From Pseudomonas fluorescens (lineage in GTDB: Bacteria > Pseudomonadota > Gammaproteobacteria > Pseudomonadales > Pseudomonadaceae), in contig NZ_JSAK01000008.1 in NCBI RefSeq assembly GCF_000802965.1, forward strand, positions 124,001 through 188,000: a DNA stretch of 64,000 nucleotides, in the 5' to 3' direction. Each line of letters opens with the position of its first letter. Positions within the stretch are counted from its first letter, which is position 1. A program made the position numbers and the translations under genes. Under the pieces are notes generated by a model. It was given only the letters and a program-made list of their open reading frames with translations, was not told the origin of the DNA and made no database searches. Shown piece by piece: positions 1 through 8,375 of the stretch.

Positions 1-2
1 GC

Positions 3-170
3 ATGTCGCAGCCGCTGCACTTCGGTGATTACGGCGGCATGCCGATGCAAATCCTCTGGGCGACTCTGGATGTGCTGACGATCATCGTTCTCGGCAGCGG
101 GGTTTACCTCTGGGTGGTGCGGCGCAAGGCGGCAAAACCAGTCCTGGAAAAAGCGGAGAGCGTGGCATGA
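3..170 (+). CDS. PepSY-associated membrane protein, C-terminal end (partial)
   Basis: Only the last 55 or so residues are in the window; the gene enters from the left edge. The fragment has the HFGDYGG motif followed by a single hydrophobic helix ending in GVYLWVVRRK and a basic tail. This is the usual end of PepSY-associated transmembrane proteins, inner-membrane proteins often found near TonB-dependent siderophore or iron uptake genes. Its stop overlaps the start of the next gene (ATGA), so the two are probably translationally coupled. Whether it belongs to the iron-reductase branch of the family cannot be judged from this piece. Confidence 0.75.
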   Translation: MSQPLHFGDYGGMPMQILWATLDVLTIIVLGSGVYLWVVRRKAAKPVLEKAESVA

Positions 171-346
171 GGCCTCGGCAGTCGAATTTCTGGAAGGTGT
201 TTGCCACGCCCACCGTCATTGCTCTGTTCAGCGCAGCGGGGTTGTTTGCCGCGTTGCTCGGCGATGGCATCTGGGATGCGCTGAGCTGGCTGGGCTTGGG
301 TATCCCGGCCGTTCTTGCCCTGCGCGGCCTCCTCCAACGCCACTAA
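167..346 (+). CDS. Small conserved membrane protein
   Basis: A 59-residue protein with a basic N-terminus (MRPRQSNFWK) and two predicted membrane helices separated by a short GDGIWD turn. Its start overlaps the stop of the PepSY-type gene by four bases (ATGA), which argues for one operon and a related job in the inner membrane. Small proteins of this build commonly follow PepSY membrane proteins in Pseudomonas. No catalytic residues are visible and the function is unknown. Confidence 0.7.
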   Translation: MRPRQSNFWKVFATPTVIALFSAAGLFAALLGDGIWDALSWLGLGIPAVLALRGLLQRH

Positions 347-353
347 CCTTCAC

Positions 354-454
354 CTGTAGGAGCTGCCGAAGGCTCGGGCCGCGTTCGGACGATCTTTTGA
401 TCTTGATCTTAAAAAACAAGATCAAAAGATCGCAGCCTTCGGCAGCTCCTACAG
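354..454. repeat. REPIN, GCTGCCGAAGGC family
   Basis: Two inverted REP arms (TGTAGGAGCTGCCGAAGGC and its complement) flank GATCTTTTGATCTTG/AAGATCAAAAGATC inner arms. The left arm has a diverged GGGCCGCGTTCGGAC stretch. It lies between the small membrane gene and the MFS promoter. Confidence 0.85.
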
Positions 455-506
455 AGTCAAACGCCCCCGCCTGTCGCCTCCCCACGTCACCCCTCTGACA
501 TATTTG

Positions 507-536
507 TTGACACTTTCCCCCTTGCACTTCTATAAA
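507..536 (+). promoter_or_regulatory. Sigma-70-type promoter for the MFS gene
   Basis: TTGACA at 507-512 and TATAAA at 531-536 are separated by 18 bases. This is a near-consensus housekeeping promoter reading into the transporter at 609. Confidence 0.7.
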
Positions 537-543
537 GACGCAT

Positions 544-563
544 GTTGTACGACAACCTACAAC
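544..563. promoter_or_regulatory. Operator-like inverted repeat at the promoter
   Basis: GTTGTA (544-549) and TACAAC (558-563) form a perfect 6-bp inverted repeat with an 8-bp spacer. A second nested repeat, TTGT-N3-ACAA, lies at 545-555. The site sits just past the -10 element, where a repressor would block initiation. TTGT/ACAA palindromes are typical of FadR-class GntR repressors that control sugar-acid uptake. No regulator gene is next to it. Confidence 0.5.
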
Positions 564-608
564 AACAGCTGCACCCCATAACTCCAAAAATAAAATGACG
601 GTGATGTG

Positions 609-1901
609 ATGAAAGTCAAAGGCATCCGCTGGTGGATGGTCGGTCTGGTGACGGCCGGCCTGATGGTCAACTACCTGGCTCGCAATACCCTCTCGGTGGC
701 CGCTCCCACCCTGATGAGCGAAATGAACATCAGCACCGAGCAGTATTCGCACATCGTCGTCGCGTGGCAGGTTTGCTACGCGCTGATGCAACCGGTGGCG
801 GGTTACATCATCGATGCCATCGGCACCAAAATGGGCTTCGCGATTTTTGCCTTTGCCTGGTCCGTTGCCTGCGCAATGGCGGCCATGGCCAGCGGCTGGC
901 AAGGGCTGGCATTTTTCCGTGGCCTGCTCGGGCTGACGGAGGCGGCGGGCTTGCCGGCCGCGGTCAAGACGTCCACCGAATGGTTCCCGGCCAAAGAGCG
1001 CTCGGTGGCCATCGGCTGGTTCAACATCGGTTCGTCGATTGGTGCCGTGCTCGCACCGCCACTGGTGGTCTGGGCGATTTTGCACAGTGGCTGGGAACTG
1101 GCGTTCCTGATCGTTGGCGGTCTGGGTGTGGCCTGGACGTTCTTGTGGATGGTGCTCTACAAACACCCGCGCAATCAGAAGCTGCTGGGTGATGAAGAGC
1201 GCGAGTACATCCTCAGCGGCCAGGAAGATCACTTCAAAGACCCGGCTACCAAGAAAGGCAGCTGGAAGAAAATCATCGGCAGCCGCAACTTCTACGCCAT
1301 CGCCAGCGCGCGGATTCTCTCCGAGCCAGCCTGGCAGACGTTCAACGCGTGGATTCCGCTGTATCTGATGACAGAGCGGCACATGAACATCAAAGAGATT
1401 GCGATGTTCGCCTGGCTGCCCTTCCTCGCCGCCGACCTTGGCTGCGTCCTCGGCGGTTATCTGAGCCCGTTCTTCCACAAGCACTGCAAAGTATCGTTGT
1501 TCACCTCACGCAAAATGGTCTTGCTGTTCGGCGCTTCGTGCATGATCGGCCCGGCGTGCATCGGCCTGGTCGCCAGCCCGTACACCGCGATTGCGCTGCT
1601 GTGCATTGGCGGCTTCGCCCACCAGACCTTGTCCGGCGCGCTGTATGCGATCACCTCGGACTCGTTCGGTAAAAACGAAGTGGCCACCGCCACCGGCATG
1701 GGCGGCATGTTCGGTTACCTCGGCGCCGCAGCATTTACTTTGGTGTTTGGCGTGATGGTGACCAAGATCGGCTACAGCCCGCTGTTCGTGGTGCTGGCGA
1801 TCTTCGACATCATCGCCGCGTTCATCGTCTGGACGGTTGCCCGTGAGCTCAAACCTCAACAAGCCGGCCCAGATCTTCAAGCTGCAGTTCCAGCCAGCTA
1901 A
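609..1901 (+). CDS. MFS transporter of the anion:cation symporter type (hexuronate/galactonate-like)
   Basis: About 430 residues with roughly twelve hydrophobic segments, in the usual range for the family. The first helix pair has GLMVNYLARNTLSVAAPTL, matching the D-R-x-N-L-S-x-A region of ACS-family carriers such as ExuT and DgoT; here NYLARN replaces the common NYLDR. The loop after TM4 has FFRGLLGLTEAAGLPAAVK, also typical. By family it would import an organic or sugar acid with protons; the substrate is not readable. A GTG at 606 just before the ATG could also serve as start. A strong promoter and palindromic operator lie upstream, and a short inverted repeat follows the stop. Confidence 0.8.
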   Translation: MKVKGIRWWMVGLVTAGLMVNYLARNTLSVAAPTLMSEMNISTEQYSHIVVAWQVCYALMQPVAGYIIDAIGTKMGFAIFAFAWSVACAMAAMASGWQGLAFFRGLLGLTEAAGLPAAVKTSTEWFPAKERSVAIGWFNIGSSIGAVLAPPLVVWAILHSGWELAFLIVGGLGVAWTFLWMVLYKHPRNQKLLGDEEREYILSGQEDHFKDPATKKGSWKKIIGSRNFYAIASARILSEPAWQTFNAWIPLYLMTERHMNIKEIAMFAWLPFLAADLGCVLGGYLSPFFHKHCKVSLFTSRKMVLLFGASCMIGPACIGLVASPYTAIALLCIGGFAHQTLSGALYAITSDSFGKNEVATATGMGGMFGYLGAAAFTLVFGVMVTKIGYSPLFVVLAIFDIIAAFIVWTVARELKPQQAGPDLQAAVPAS

Positions 1902-1910
1902 ACCACAACC

Positions 1911-1942
1911 CCTGTAGGAGCGAGCCTGCTCACTCCTACAGG
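1911..1942. repeat. Short REP-like inverted repeat after the MFS gene
   Basis: CCTGTAGGAG and CTCCTACAGG form a 10-bp perfect stem around a 12-base loop. It is a shortened REP-type element that could act as a transcript end or 3' stabiliser; no T-run follows. Confidence 0.6.
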
Positions 1943-2014
1943 GGAGTTTGTGGTGTTGAGCTATCGGCTCAACACGCTATGCTGCCCGACATTGCCACCG
2001 ATCGAGACGTTGCC

Positions 2015-2644
2015 ATGTCCGCCCCGAGCATGACCCTGTACCACAACACCCTTTCCCCCTTCGTTCGTAAAGTCATGGTGCTGCTGCACGAAACCGGTCA
2101 ACAGGACCGCGTAGCCCTGCGCAACTGCGTGCTCACTCCGGTCGACCCGGACCTGACGCTGATCGACGACAACCCCCTGAGCAAAATCCCCGCCCTGCGC
2201 CTGGCCGACGGCAACGTCATTCACGACAGCCGGGTGATCCTCGATTACCTTGACCACCAGCACGTCGGCAACCCACTGATCCCCCGCGAAGGTTCGGCCC
2301 GCTGGCGGCGCCTGACCCTGGCCTCCATGGCCGACGGGATCATGGACGCCGCTGTGCTGGTGCGCTACGAAGTCGTCCTGCGCGCTCCGGAAAAACACTG
2401 GGATGCGTACCTCGACGGCCAGCGCGACAAGATCCGTCGCGCCCTGGCGTTGCTGGAAAAAGACGCCATCGCCGAGCTGACCAGCCACTTTGACGTTGCC
2501 GCGATCAGCGTGGCATGTGCCTTGGGTTACGTGGACTTGCGCCATCCGGACCTGGACTGGCGCGCGGCGAACCCGCAATTGGCGGCGTGGTATTTCGAGG
2601 TGAGCCAGCGGCCATCGATGATTGCGACGATGCCCAAGGTTTAA
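2015..2644 (+). CDS. Glutathione S-transferase family protein
   Basis: A 209-residue protein, the standard GST length. The N-terminal thioredoxin-like domain starts MTLYHNTLSPFVRKVMVLL, with the SPFVRKV motif where the catalytic Ser or Cys lies. The glutathione-binding PALRLADG...DSRVILDYL segment follows near residues 50-75, then an all-helical C-terminal domain. Family members conjugate or reduce small electrophiles with glutathione in the cytoplasm. The start at 2015 places a GAGACG ribosome site just upstream; an in-frame ATG at 1979 would add 12 residues before the conserved fold. It is a single gene between the MFS transporter and creD; the substrate is unknown. Confidence 0.85.
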   Translation: MSAPSMTLYHNTLSPFVRKVMVLLHETGQQDRVALRNCVLTPVDPDLTLIDDNPLSKIPALRLADGNVIHDSRVILDYLDHQHVGNPLIPREGSARWRRLTLASMADGIMDAAVLVRYEVVLRAPEKHWDAYLDGQRDKIRRALALLEKDAIAELTSHFDVAAISVACALGYVDLRHPDLDWRAANPQLAAWYFEVSQRPSMIATMPKV

Positions 2645-2666
2645 ATTTTCGCGGATTGTCCCGGCC

Positions 2667-2732
2667 TTATCGCGAGAAGGCTCGCTCCTGCTTTTGAGCG
2701 CGCTCCCCTGTGGGAGCGAGCTTGCTCGCGAT
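2667..2732. repeat. REP pair, GCGAGCTTGCTCGCG family
   Basis: A clean REP arm (TGTGGGAGCGAGCTTGCTCG) at the right faces a diverged arm (TCGCGAGAAGGCTCGCTCC) at the left. It lies between the convergent GST and creD genes. Confidence 0.7.
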
Positions 2733-2825
2733 GGCACCACAACGAACCTAACGGAAACAATCCGGCAATCAGCGTCGCCAATACCCTTCCCTCCCGCTGG
2801 TCTTCGCGCAACCCCAGCGACCGGC

Positions 2826-4196
2826 TCATTGCACCGCTCCAATATCAAACTCCAATGGCTTGGCCGCTTTCTGCCCAACCCCATACCAATCGAGTTTCCG
2901 CGTCAGCACCATGAACACGCCGAGCAACCCGAACAGCAGCAGCGAGCCCATCAACAGCGCGTAATCCTCGGCACTCAACAAGCCATAAAGCAGCCCATAC
3001 AACGTCGCCAATCCCGCCGAAAAACTCAGCCCGTGTCGCACGCTGCGCAACACGTGACAAACGTAAAACCCGATCAACAACACGCAACCGCTGGCCGACA
3101 ACAGATACGCCAAGGCAAAGCCGATGTGCTCGGACAACGACAACAACAGCAAATAGAAGAACGCCAGCGCTACCCCCACCAATGCGTACTGCACCGGGTG
3201 CACCGCGAGGCTTTTCAGCACTTCAAAAAGGAAGAAGCCAGCGAAGGTGAGGACGATGAACAGCAACGCATATTTGATCGCCCGATCACTCTTCAAATAC
3301 TGATCCACCGGATCGATAAAGCTCACGCCGAAACTGCGGCTGTTCAGCGAATCGCAACCGCCACGGGAGACGCAGCTGTTCAAAATTTCTTGCAGGTTGG
3401 TGGAGAAAAACGATGTCTGCCAGTTGGCGGTGAAACCCTGATCGGTGATTTCGCGCTGCGCGGGCAAGTAGTTGCCGATGAAGCTCGGATGCGGCCAGTT
3501 GGCACTCAGCGAAACCTTGCTGGTCTTGCCCACCGGCAGGATTTGTAATTGGCCGGTGCCTTGCAGTTTCAAGTCGAAACCGAAGGCCAGTTCGGTGACT
3601 TGCTTTGGGTCCACGGCCGGCAGGGTCACATGGACGCCCTCGCCCAACCAGCCAACCTGACTGCCGGGAACGAAGTCCAGGCTCTGGCCGTTGAGTTCGA
3701 GTTTTAACGCGTTTTCGATGCCGCGAATGTCGCTGATACCCACGGCCAGAAACGGCTGGTCGAATTGGTAATCGGCGAAGTCTTCCTTGATGCCCAGTTG
3801 AGCCGGCAGCGAAAAATGCCCGCTGATGCGGTTATCGGCATGGAACAATCGCGCCTGATAGATGCCCCGCGAGCGCAATTCCGTCTGCACGGCGCCGTCG
3901 AGTTCGAAGCGCTCCGGCAGAAAGTACAGGCGCCCGCGCTCCTCGCCGATTTCCTGATATCGCTTGTTGGTTTTTTCGTGGGTTTTCCAGGTGCGCACGA
4001 CTTTGCGATACGGCACCACCATCAGCGGCCCACTCAATTGCTGGCTGTAACTGGAACTGCGGGCGATGTCTTCGAGCACGCCGTCGCGCAGTTGCTGCCG
4101 GTCCTGGATTACCCCGTTGATCATCAGCAACGGGATCAGCAACAACAGAATCAGCAGGGCGATCGCCCCGAGTTTGAGGGTAAGGCTGCGGTTCAT
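2826..4196 (-). CDS. creD: CreD, inner membrane protein of the CreBC regulon
   Basis: A 456-residue protein, close to E. coli CreD (about 450). It has one N-terminal membrane anchor (LGAIALLILLLLIPLLMING), a periplasmic beta-rich domain of about 290 residues, and five or six C-terminal membrane helices with the conserved YKSDRAIKYALLF, LFEVLKSLAVHPVQYALVG and HIGFALAYLL signatures. In enterics, Aeromonas and P. aeruginosa, creD is induced by CreBC and linked to envelope integrity and beta-lactam response. The start at 4196 has a clear AGGGAGAG site; longer upstream reading frames run into a REP element. It lies just downstream of creC, separated by that REP. Confidence 0.93.
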   Translation of the reverse strand: MNRSLTLKLGAIALLILLLLIPLLMINGVIQDRQQLRDGVLEDIARSSSYSQQLSGPLMVVPYRKVVRTWKTHEKTNKRYQEIGEERGRLYFLPERFELDGAVQTELRSRGIYQARLFHADNRISGHFSLPAQLGIKEDFADYQFDQPFLAVGISDIRGIENALKLELNGQSLDFVPGSQVGWLGEGVHVTLPAVDPKQVTELAFGFDLKLQGTGQLQILPVGKTSKVSLSANWPHPSFIGNYLPAQREITDQGFTANWQTSFFSTNLQEILNSCVSRGGCDSLNSRSFGVSFIDPVDQYLKSDRAIKYALLFIVLTFAGFFLFEVLKSLAVHPVQYALVGVALAFFYLLLLSLSEHIGFALAYLLSASGCVLLIGFYVCHVLRSVRHGLSFSAGLATLYGLLYGLLSAEDYALLMGSLLLFGLLGVFMVLTRKLDWYGVGQKAAKPLEFDIGAVQ

Positions 4197-4286
4197 GGGA
4201 CTCTCCCTGTTTTCGATGGGGAAAGTCTGATGGGGCCGTGTGGGGGATTTGTGGAGAGAATGTGCAGAGTGTGTGGAGTTCGGAAA

Positions 4287-4357
4287 AGATCGCAGCCTTC
4301 GGCAGCTCCTACAGGTGCACATCGATCCCAGCAGGCGCTGCCGAAGGCTGCGATCTT
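4287..4357. repeat. REPIN, GCTGCCGAAGGC family, between creC and creD
   Basis: Two inverted arms (GATCGCAGCCTTCGGCAGC and its complement) lie about 25 bases apart. The right arm runs into the creC stop region at 4357. Confidence 0.8.
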
Positions 4358-5784
4358 TAGCGTATCGAAGGCAAACGCAAACTGACTTGGACACCGCCAA
4401 CTACATTACCGACCGTAAGACTCCCACCATGCAACTTGACCACTTCCTCGACAAAATTAAGCCCAAGCCCAGTGCTTTTGCGCCCACTGTCAGGGCGAGG
4501 CAAAGAGTAGAAACGTTCGCTCAAACGCGGCAATGCATAGTCGGGAATCGGCTCGGCCTGGTTGAACAGTTTGAACTCGACTTGCTCACCGATCCGCTCA
4601 GCGGTGAAACGCAGCACGCCTTGAACCGGCGTGAAATCCAGCGCGTTGTCCAGCAGATTGCCCAGCGCCTGACGCAACAGAAACGGTTCGCCGATCAACG
4701 CCAGTTCCGATGCAATTGTTTGCTCTACCCGCAACTGTTTGCCTTCAGTCCGCGCCGCTTGTGCGTTCAACAGGCCGTCCACCAAAACCGCCAATGGCAC
4801 CGCTACCCGCTCCTCAAGCCCTTGGCGCTGCTCGACCTGTGCCAGATTCAGCAGCCGCTCGATCAACTGCTGCATGCGCGCACTTTCGCTGTCGATGTTG
4901 CCGACAAACCGCTGCCGCTGCGCCAACGGCATTTCGCTTTGCAGCAACTCCGCCGCACCGCGAATCGCCGCCAACGGACTTTTCAGTTCATGGGTCAAGG
5001 TGTGCACGTAACGCTCGACGTAGGCCTTGCCTTCAAGCTGCGTGCGCATCTGTTCCACCGCCGTCGCCAATTGCTCCAGCTCGCCGCCACGGTAATGCGG
5101 CACTTCGACCCGTCGGCCCTCGCTCACGGCTTGTGCATAAGCGGTCAACCGTCGCAATGCCCGGCTCAACCACCACGACAACAGTGCGCCGAACAATAAG
5201 CCAAGGCCGATCAGCCCGGCGCCGTATGCGAGCAACCGGCGTTCCGTGCGATCCACATAAGGCTGCAACGAGCTGTTGGGCTTGGCCACGGTCACCACGC
5301 CGATGATTCGCCCGTTGTCGCGAATCGGCGCGCCGACGTGCATCACTGAGGACGTCGCGTCATCGGGATCACTGCGTGTCGAACGCGCGCCATACTCGCC
5401 GCGCAGGGTCAGGTAAACGTCGTTCCAGCGCGAATAATCTTGCCCCAGCGCTGCGCCGCTGGAGTCCAGCACCACCACGCCTTTGGCATCGGTGACATAG
5501 ATGCGGTGGTTGACCTGATTCTTCGGCAAGCCCCAGATGTTCGCCGCCGGTTGTCGCTCACCGTAGGCCCGGAGCAGTTCGGGCCAGCGGTTCTGAGTCA
5601 GGGTGCCAGCCTTGAAATCATCACGCAGGATTTCCGCCATCAGGTTGGCGGTGTCGACCAGGGTTTCCTCGGTGGACTGGCGCACGCCCGGGCGAATTTC
5701 TTCCATCACCGTGTTGAGCACGAAGTAGCCGGTCAGGCCGATGAACAGCACGTAGACCAGAAAAATCCGTATCCCCAACGGCAT
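4357..5784 (-). CDS. creC: CreC sensor histidine kinase
   Basis: A 475-residue kinase, matching CreC length. Order: N-terminal helix (IFLVYVLFIGLTGYFVLNTV), a periplasmic sensor of about 150 residues, a second helix near residues 185-205 (LLAYGAGLIGLGLLFGALLS), HAMP, a dimerisation H-box (THELKSPLAAIRG) carrying the phosphorylated His, an N-box (LGNLLDNALDF) and a G-box (STGLGLNFVEEVV). It phosphorylates CreB. In pseudomonads the CreBC system responds to cell-wall stress such as PBP4 inhibition. Its ATG overlaps the creB stop by one base (TGATG), so the two are coupled. The last codons are next to a REP element. Confidence 0.93.
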   Translation of the reverse strand: MPLGIRIFLVYVLFIGLTGYFVLNTVMEEIRPGVRQSTEETLVDTANLMAEILRDDFKAGTLTQNRWPELLRAYGERQPAANIWGLPKNQVNHRIYVTDAKGVVVLDSSGAALGQDYSRWNDVYLTLRGEYGARSTRSDPDDATSSVMHVGAPIRDNGRIIGVVTVAKPNSSLQPYVDRTERRLLAYGAGLIGLGLLFGALLSWWLSRALRRLTAYAQAVSEGRRVEVPHYRGGELEQLATAVEQMRTQLEGKAYVERYVHTLTHELKSPLAAIRGAAELLQSEMPLAQRQRFVGNIDSESARMQQLIERLLNLAQVEQRQGLEERVAVPLAVLVDGLLNAQAARTEGKQLRVEQTIASELALIGEPFLLRQALGNLLDNALDFTPVQGVLRFTAERIGEQVEFKLFNQAEPIPDYALPRLSERFYSLPRPDSGRKSTGLGLNFVEEVVKLHGGSLTVGNVVGGVQVSLRLPSIR

Positions 5785-6464
5785 CAGCTGTGCCCCGGGC
5801 TGTAGCTGTAACCAAGGCCGCGATGGGTCTGGATTGGCTCGGCGTCGGCCTTCACCCGTCGCAACTTGGCGCGCACGCTCTTGATGTGGCTGTCGACGCT
5901 GCGCTCGTACCCGGCATCGGCGGCCACGCCCAGCGCGTCGAGTAACTGTTCGCGGCTGAAGACGCGTTCGGGCTGATCGAGCAGACATTGCAACAAGCGG
6001 AATTCGTGACGGGTCAGGCTCAGCGGCTCGCCGCGATAGCTGATTTGCACTCTTTCATTGTCGATGCGAAACAGCGCAGACGCCGGCTCGGCGACAGCCC
6101 GCGGCACCATGCGTTTGAGAATCGCCCGGACCCGCGCTGCTACTTCACGAGGGCTGAAGGGCTTGACCACGTAATCATCAGCACCGATCTCCAGGCCCAC
6201 CACACGATCGATTTCGCCATCCCGCGCACTGAGGAACATCACCGGTACTTCACTGAAACGCCGCAACTGCTTGCAGGTTTCAAAGCCGCTGATATCCGGC
6301 AGACCGATGTCCAGGATGATCAGGTCCGCCGGGGTCTGCCGCTGATGCTCCAGCGCCGCCGCGCCGAGGGTCAGCCACGTGGTGGTGAAGCCCTCGCCCT
6401 GCAAAGCGAAAATCAGGGTGTCGGCAATCGCCGCTTCGTCTTCGACAATCAGGATATGAGGCAT
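5784..6464 (-). CDS. creB: CreB response regulator (OmpR family)
   Basis: A 226-residue regulator starting MPHILIVEDEAAIADTL. The receiver domain has the acidic pocket (VEDE), the phospho-accepting Asp in LIILDIGLPDISG, the SARD switch region and VVKPFSPRE with the conserved Lys. A winged-helix output domain follows (LTRHEFRLLQCLL, ...YERSVDSHIKSVRAKLRR, ...RGLGYSY). Paired with CreC, it drives creD. The start at 6464 removes a 14-residue extension that precedes the receiver fold in the longer frame. It is the first gene of creB-creC-creD on the minus strand. Confidence 0.93.
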   Translation of the reverse strand: MPHILIVEDEAAIADTLIFALQGEGFTTTWLTLGAAALEHQRQTPADLIILDIGLPDISGFETCKQLRRFSEVPVMFLSARDGEIDRVVGLEIGADDYVVKPFSPREVAARVRAILKRMVPRAVAEPASALFRIDNERVQISYRGEPLSLTRHEFRLLQCLLDQPERVFSREQLLDALGVAADAGYERSVDSHIKSVRAKLRRVKADAEPIQTHRGLGYSYSPGHS

Positions 6465-6559
6465 GGCGTCCGGGCGTGGAGGTTGAGTGGGCGAACGGTG
6501 ACTCAAGGGAGAATCGGCGTCAATCCAGCTGAGCAGATGAATGGTCCGGTCTGTAGTAC

Positions 6560-6575
6560 CTAGCAGTTCTGATAG
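6560..6575 (+). promoter_or_regulatory. 16-bp near-palindrome upstream of orphan RHS gene 1
   Basis: CTAGCAG-TT-CTGATAG lies 68 bases before the RHS start at 6644, followed by TAGGCAA. The same core occurs upstream of the other two RHS genes in this window (9972-9987 and 28094-28109). Its role is unknown; it could be a regulator site or an exchange boundary. Confidence 0.6.
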
Positions 6576-6643
6576 TAGGCAATGGCTGAAAACGGGTTGA
6601 TGCTGTTAATCCGCCCTTTCGGAACTGATACGGAGATTGGTCA

Positions 6644-7192
6644 ATGTCTACACACTCGCGCACAACGATACTGTTGGTAACCGATCATCAGCACTCAGTG
6701 ATAAGTGCCTTGGCCGCAACGCGTCCTCAGTACATCGCCTATACACCTTATGGTCATCGTCCGGCGGAAAATGGCTTGATGAGTCTGCTTGGGTTTAACG
6801 GTGAACAACCAGATCCGCTGACCGGACATTATCATTTGGGGAACGGTTATCGGCAGTTCAATCCGGTTTTGATGCGGTTTAATAGTCCGGATAGTTGGAG
6901 TCCGTTTGGGGACGGAGGGATTAATTCTTACGCTTACTGCGAGGGTGACCCTAGAAATCGGAGTGACCCAACAGGACATGTATACGTATTTAACGCCTTA
7001 AAAAATCCAATATCCAGTATATCCAATCAGTCAAAAACCATTTCACGACCGGACCTTAACCGTAAGCGTGCTGTTTATTCCTCTTCTCCAATCACAGCAA
7101 GCGCTTCTACAACGAAAAAAAAATACAACGACAGCATCATCGACATTAAATATCACCGATATAAATACCGCCGTTTCGAAAATTCACCATAG
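6644..7192 (+). CDS. Orphan RHS-core protein 1, tail out of frame
   Basis: Residues about 30-110 hold the RHS repeat-associated core: YTPYGHRPAENGLMSLLGFN, then LTGHYHLGNGYRQFNPVLM and SPDSWSPFGDGGINSYAYC, ending at the DPTGH junction where variable tails begin in RHS proteins. Only this end of the RHS barrel is encoded; no N-terminal delivery domain is present. After the core the DNA turns AT-rich and codes a different tail. The frame stops at 7192, 67 bases past an A9 run (7115-7123), while the neighbouring frames stay open to about 7525. This suggests a broken or slippage-dependent C-terminus. No immunity gene follows. Confidence 0.75.
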   Translation: MSTHSRTTILLVTDHQHSVISALAATRPQYIAYTPYGHRPAENGLMSLLGFNGEQPDPLTGHYHLGNGYRQFNPVLMRFNSPDSWSPFGDGGINSYAYCEGDPRNRSDPTGHVYVFNALKNPISSISNQSKTISRPDLNRKRAVYSSSPITASASTTKKKYNDSIIDIKYHRYKYRRFENSP

Positions 7193-7525
7193 CGAGCCAA
7201 TTGCTCAAGTCATCGGTAGCTACACGGACAAACTCAATATTGTAATCTTAAAGAAAGCAAACTTCTTTACACTAACGCACTGAAAAAATATCCGTTCACG
7301 CCCCTCCGTAAAACACCGAGTATATATGTACCTGATGTAGCGACTCCTCAATGGACAGCCAATGGGCAGCTGGATGTCCATCACTTTGATGTATCGATAT
7401 CAATTTTTAGGAATATGGCGCCCGTCCATCCTGAAGGTCACAGGTTTTCAGTTCTCGCAGATATACAAGAAATCAGACGAGCTAACTATATTCGGCAAAA
7501 TACAGGTATAGATTTCCTTAAATAG
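7115..7525 (+). pseudogene. Frameshifted C-terminal tail of RHS gene 1
   Basis: After the A9 run, the +1 frame reads through to 7283 (NITDINTAVSKIHHSEPIAQ...TDKLNIVILK). From about 7262 the original frame is open again and reads LLYTNALKKYPFTPLRKTPS... to ...RQNTGIDFLK with a stop at 7525. Both stretches have protein-like composition and no other gene is here. Deleting one A at the run and adding one base near 7245-7260 would join the RHS core to a tail of about 130 residues. The two indels are inferred; the tail matches no family I recognise. Confidence 0.5.
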
Positions 7526-7548
7526 CTCGTGTAGGTGTCCTTGAAAAA

Positions 7549-8052
7549 TCAACAATCCGGCTTATCCGCCGTAAACCTTCTCGCCGGGTTCACCGCCGCG
7601 CCAAACTCACGCAGTGCCTTGGCGCCGATCAACAGTGGGTAGTTAAAGCTGCTGCGGTCAGTCAAGTTGACCTCGACGGTGCGTTTCACATTGCCCAGGC
7701 ACAATTCCAGATCGACCACCGGACGCTTGGTGGGCGCGGCGGTGTCTTCATCTTCGTCTTCTTCGGAGCGGGTCTTGATCTTGCTGATCCGCGCGACCTT
7801 GTGCTCGTAAACCTTGTTGCTCGCATCTTTGGTGGCGAGGCGGAAACGCACCCAGTCTTCGCCGTCGCGGGTGAAGGTTTCGATGTCTTTGGCCGACAGC
7901 GACGCGGTCAGCGCGCCGGTGTCCATTTTGGCCTTGAGCACTTCGCCGCCGATTTCCGGCAGGGCGATGTATTCGTAACGCCCGTACAGGGTTGGTTCGG
8001 CGGCCATGACCGGCAGGGCCAAAAGGGAAAGCAATGCGAGGAGCGATTTCAC
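7549..8052 (-). CDS. Exported retropepsin-like protein (ATP-dependent zinc protease family, RimK-associated type)
   Basis: A 167-residue protein with a signal peptide (MKSLLALLSLLALPVMA-AEP). The mature part starts YGRYEYIALPEIGG and has KAKMDTGALTASLSA, the D-T-G-A motif of this aspartic-protease-like fold (PF05618). Later conserved parts are VRFRL, RPVVDLELCLGN and FNYPLLIGAKALREFG. An acidic loop (EEDEDEDTAAP) lies in the middle. The family is named from RimK-linked homologues, but this one is predicted periplasmic and stands alone. The Asp of DTGA would be catalytic if it is an active peptidase; no substrate can be inferred. Confidence 0.85.
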   Translation of the reverse strand: MKSLLALLSLLALPVMAAEPTLYGRYEYIALPEIGGEVLKAKMDTGALTASLSAKDIETFTRDGEDWVRFRLATKDASNKVYEHKVARISKIKTRSEEDEDEDTAAPTKRPVVDLELCLGNVKRTVEVNLTDRSSFNYPLLIGAKALREFGAAVNPARRFTADKPDC

Positions 8053-8136
8053 GTGATGGGTGTCCTTGGAAATGAGGGGGCAATGGCCAAATTCTAGACC
8101 GCAACAAACAACGATAGTTGGGCCGCCATGTACCTT

Positions 8137-8255
8137 TGTGGCGAGGGAGCTTGCTCCCGCTCGGCTGCGCAGCAGTCGTCATGCGTGGTAATGAAACCGC
8201 ATTGAATGGGGTTGGGGCCGCTTCGCAGCCCAGCGGGAGCAAGCTCCCTCGCCAC
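8137..8255. repeat. REPIN, GAGGGAGCTTGCTCCC family
   Basis: Inverted arms TGTGGCGAGGGAGCTTGCTC and GAGCAAGCTCCCTCGCCAC lie about 80 bases apart, with secondary inverted GCTGCGCAGC/GCTTCGCAGC stretches inside. It fills the space between the retropepsin-like gene and the acyltransferase. Confidence 0.9.
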
Positions 8256-8375
8256 GGGATACTCAGTGCGCTGCAAGCCTAACGCTTCCAAGGTGAAACA
8301 TTCGTCACCAGCGATTTGGCCTGTCGCGCGAAGCTGCTTATCATGTCGCGCCCAAAATGCTTCCAAGAGTTTCTT

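Noticed and set aside
2622..3548. Plus-strand frame over the end of creD
   Set aside because: Antisense to creD and starts in REP DNA; Gln/Arg/His-rich shadow composition.
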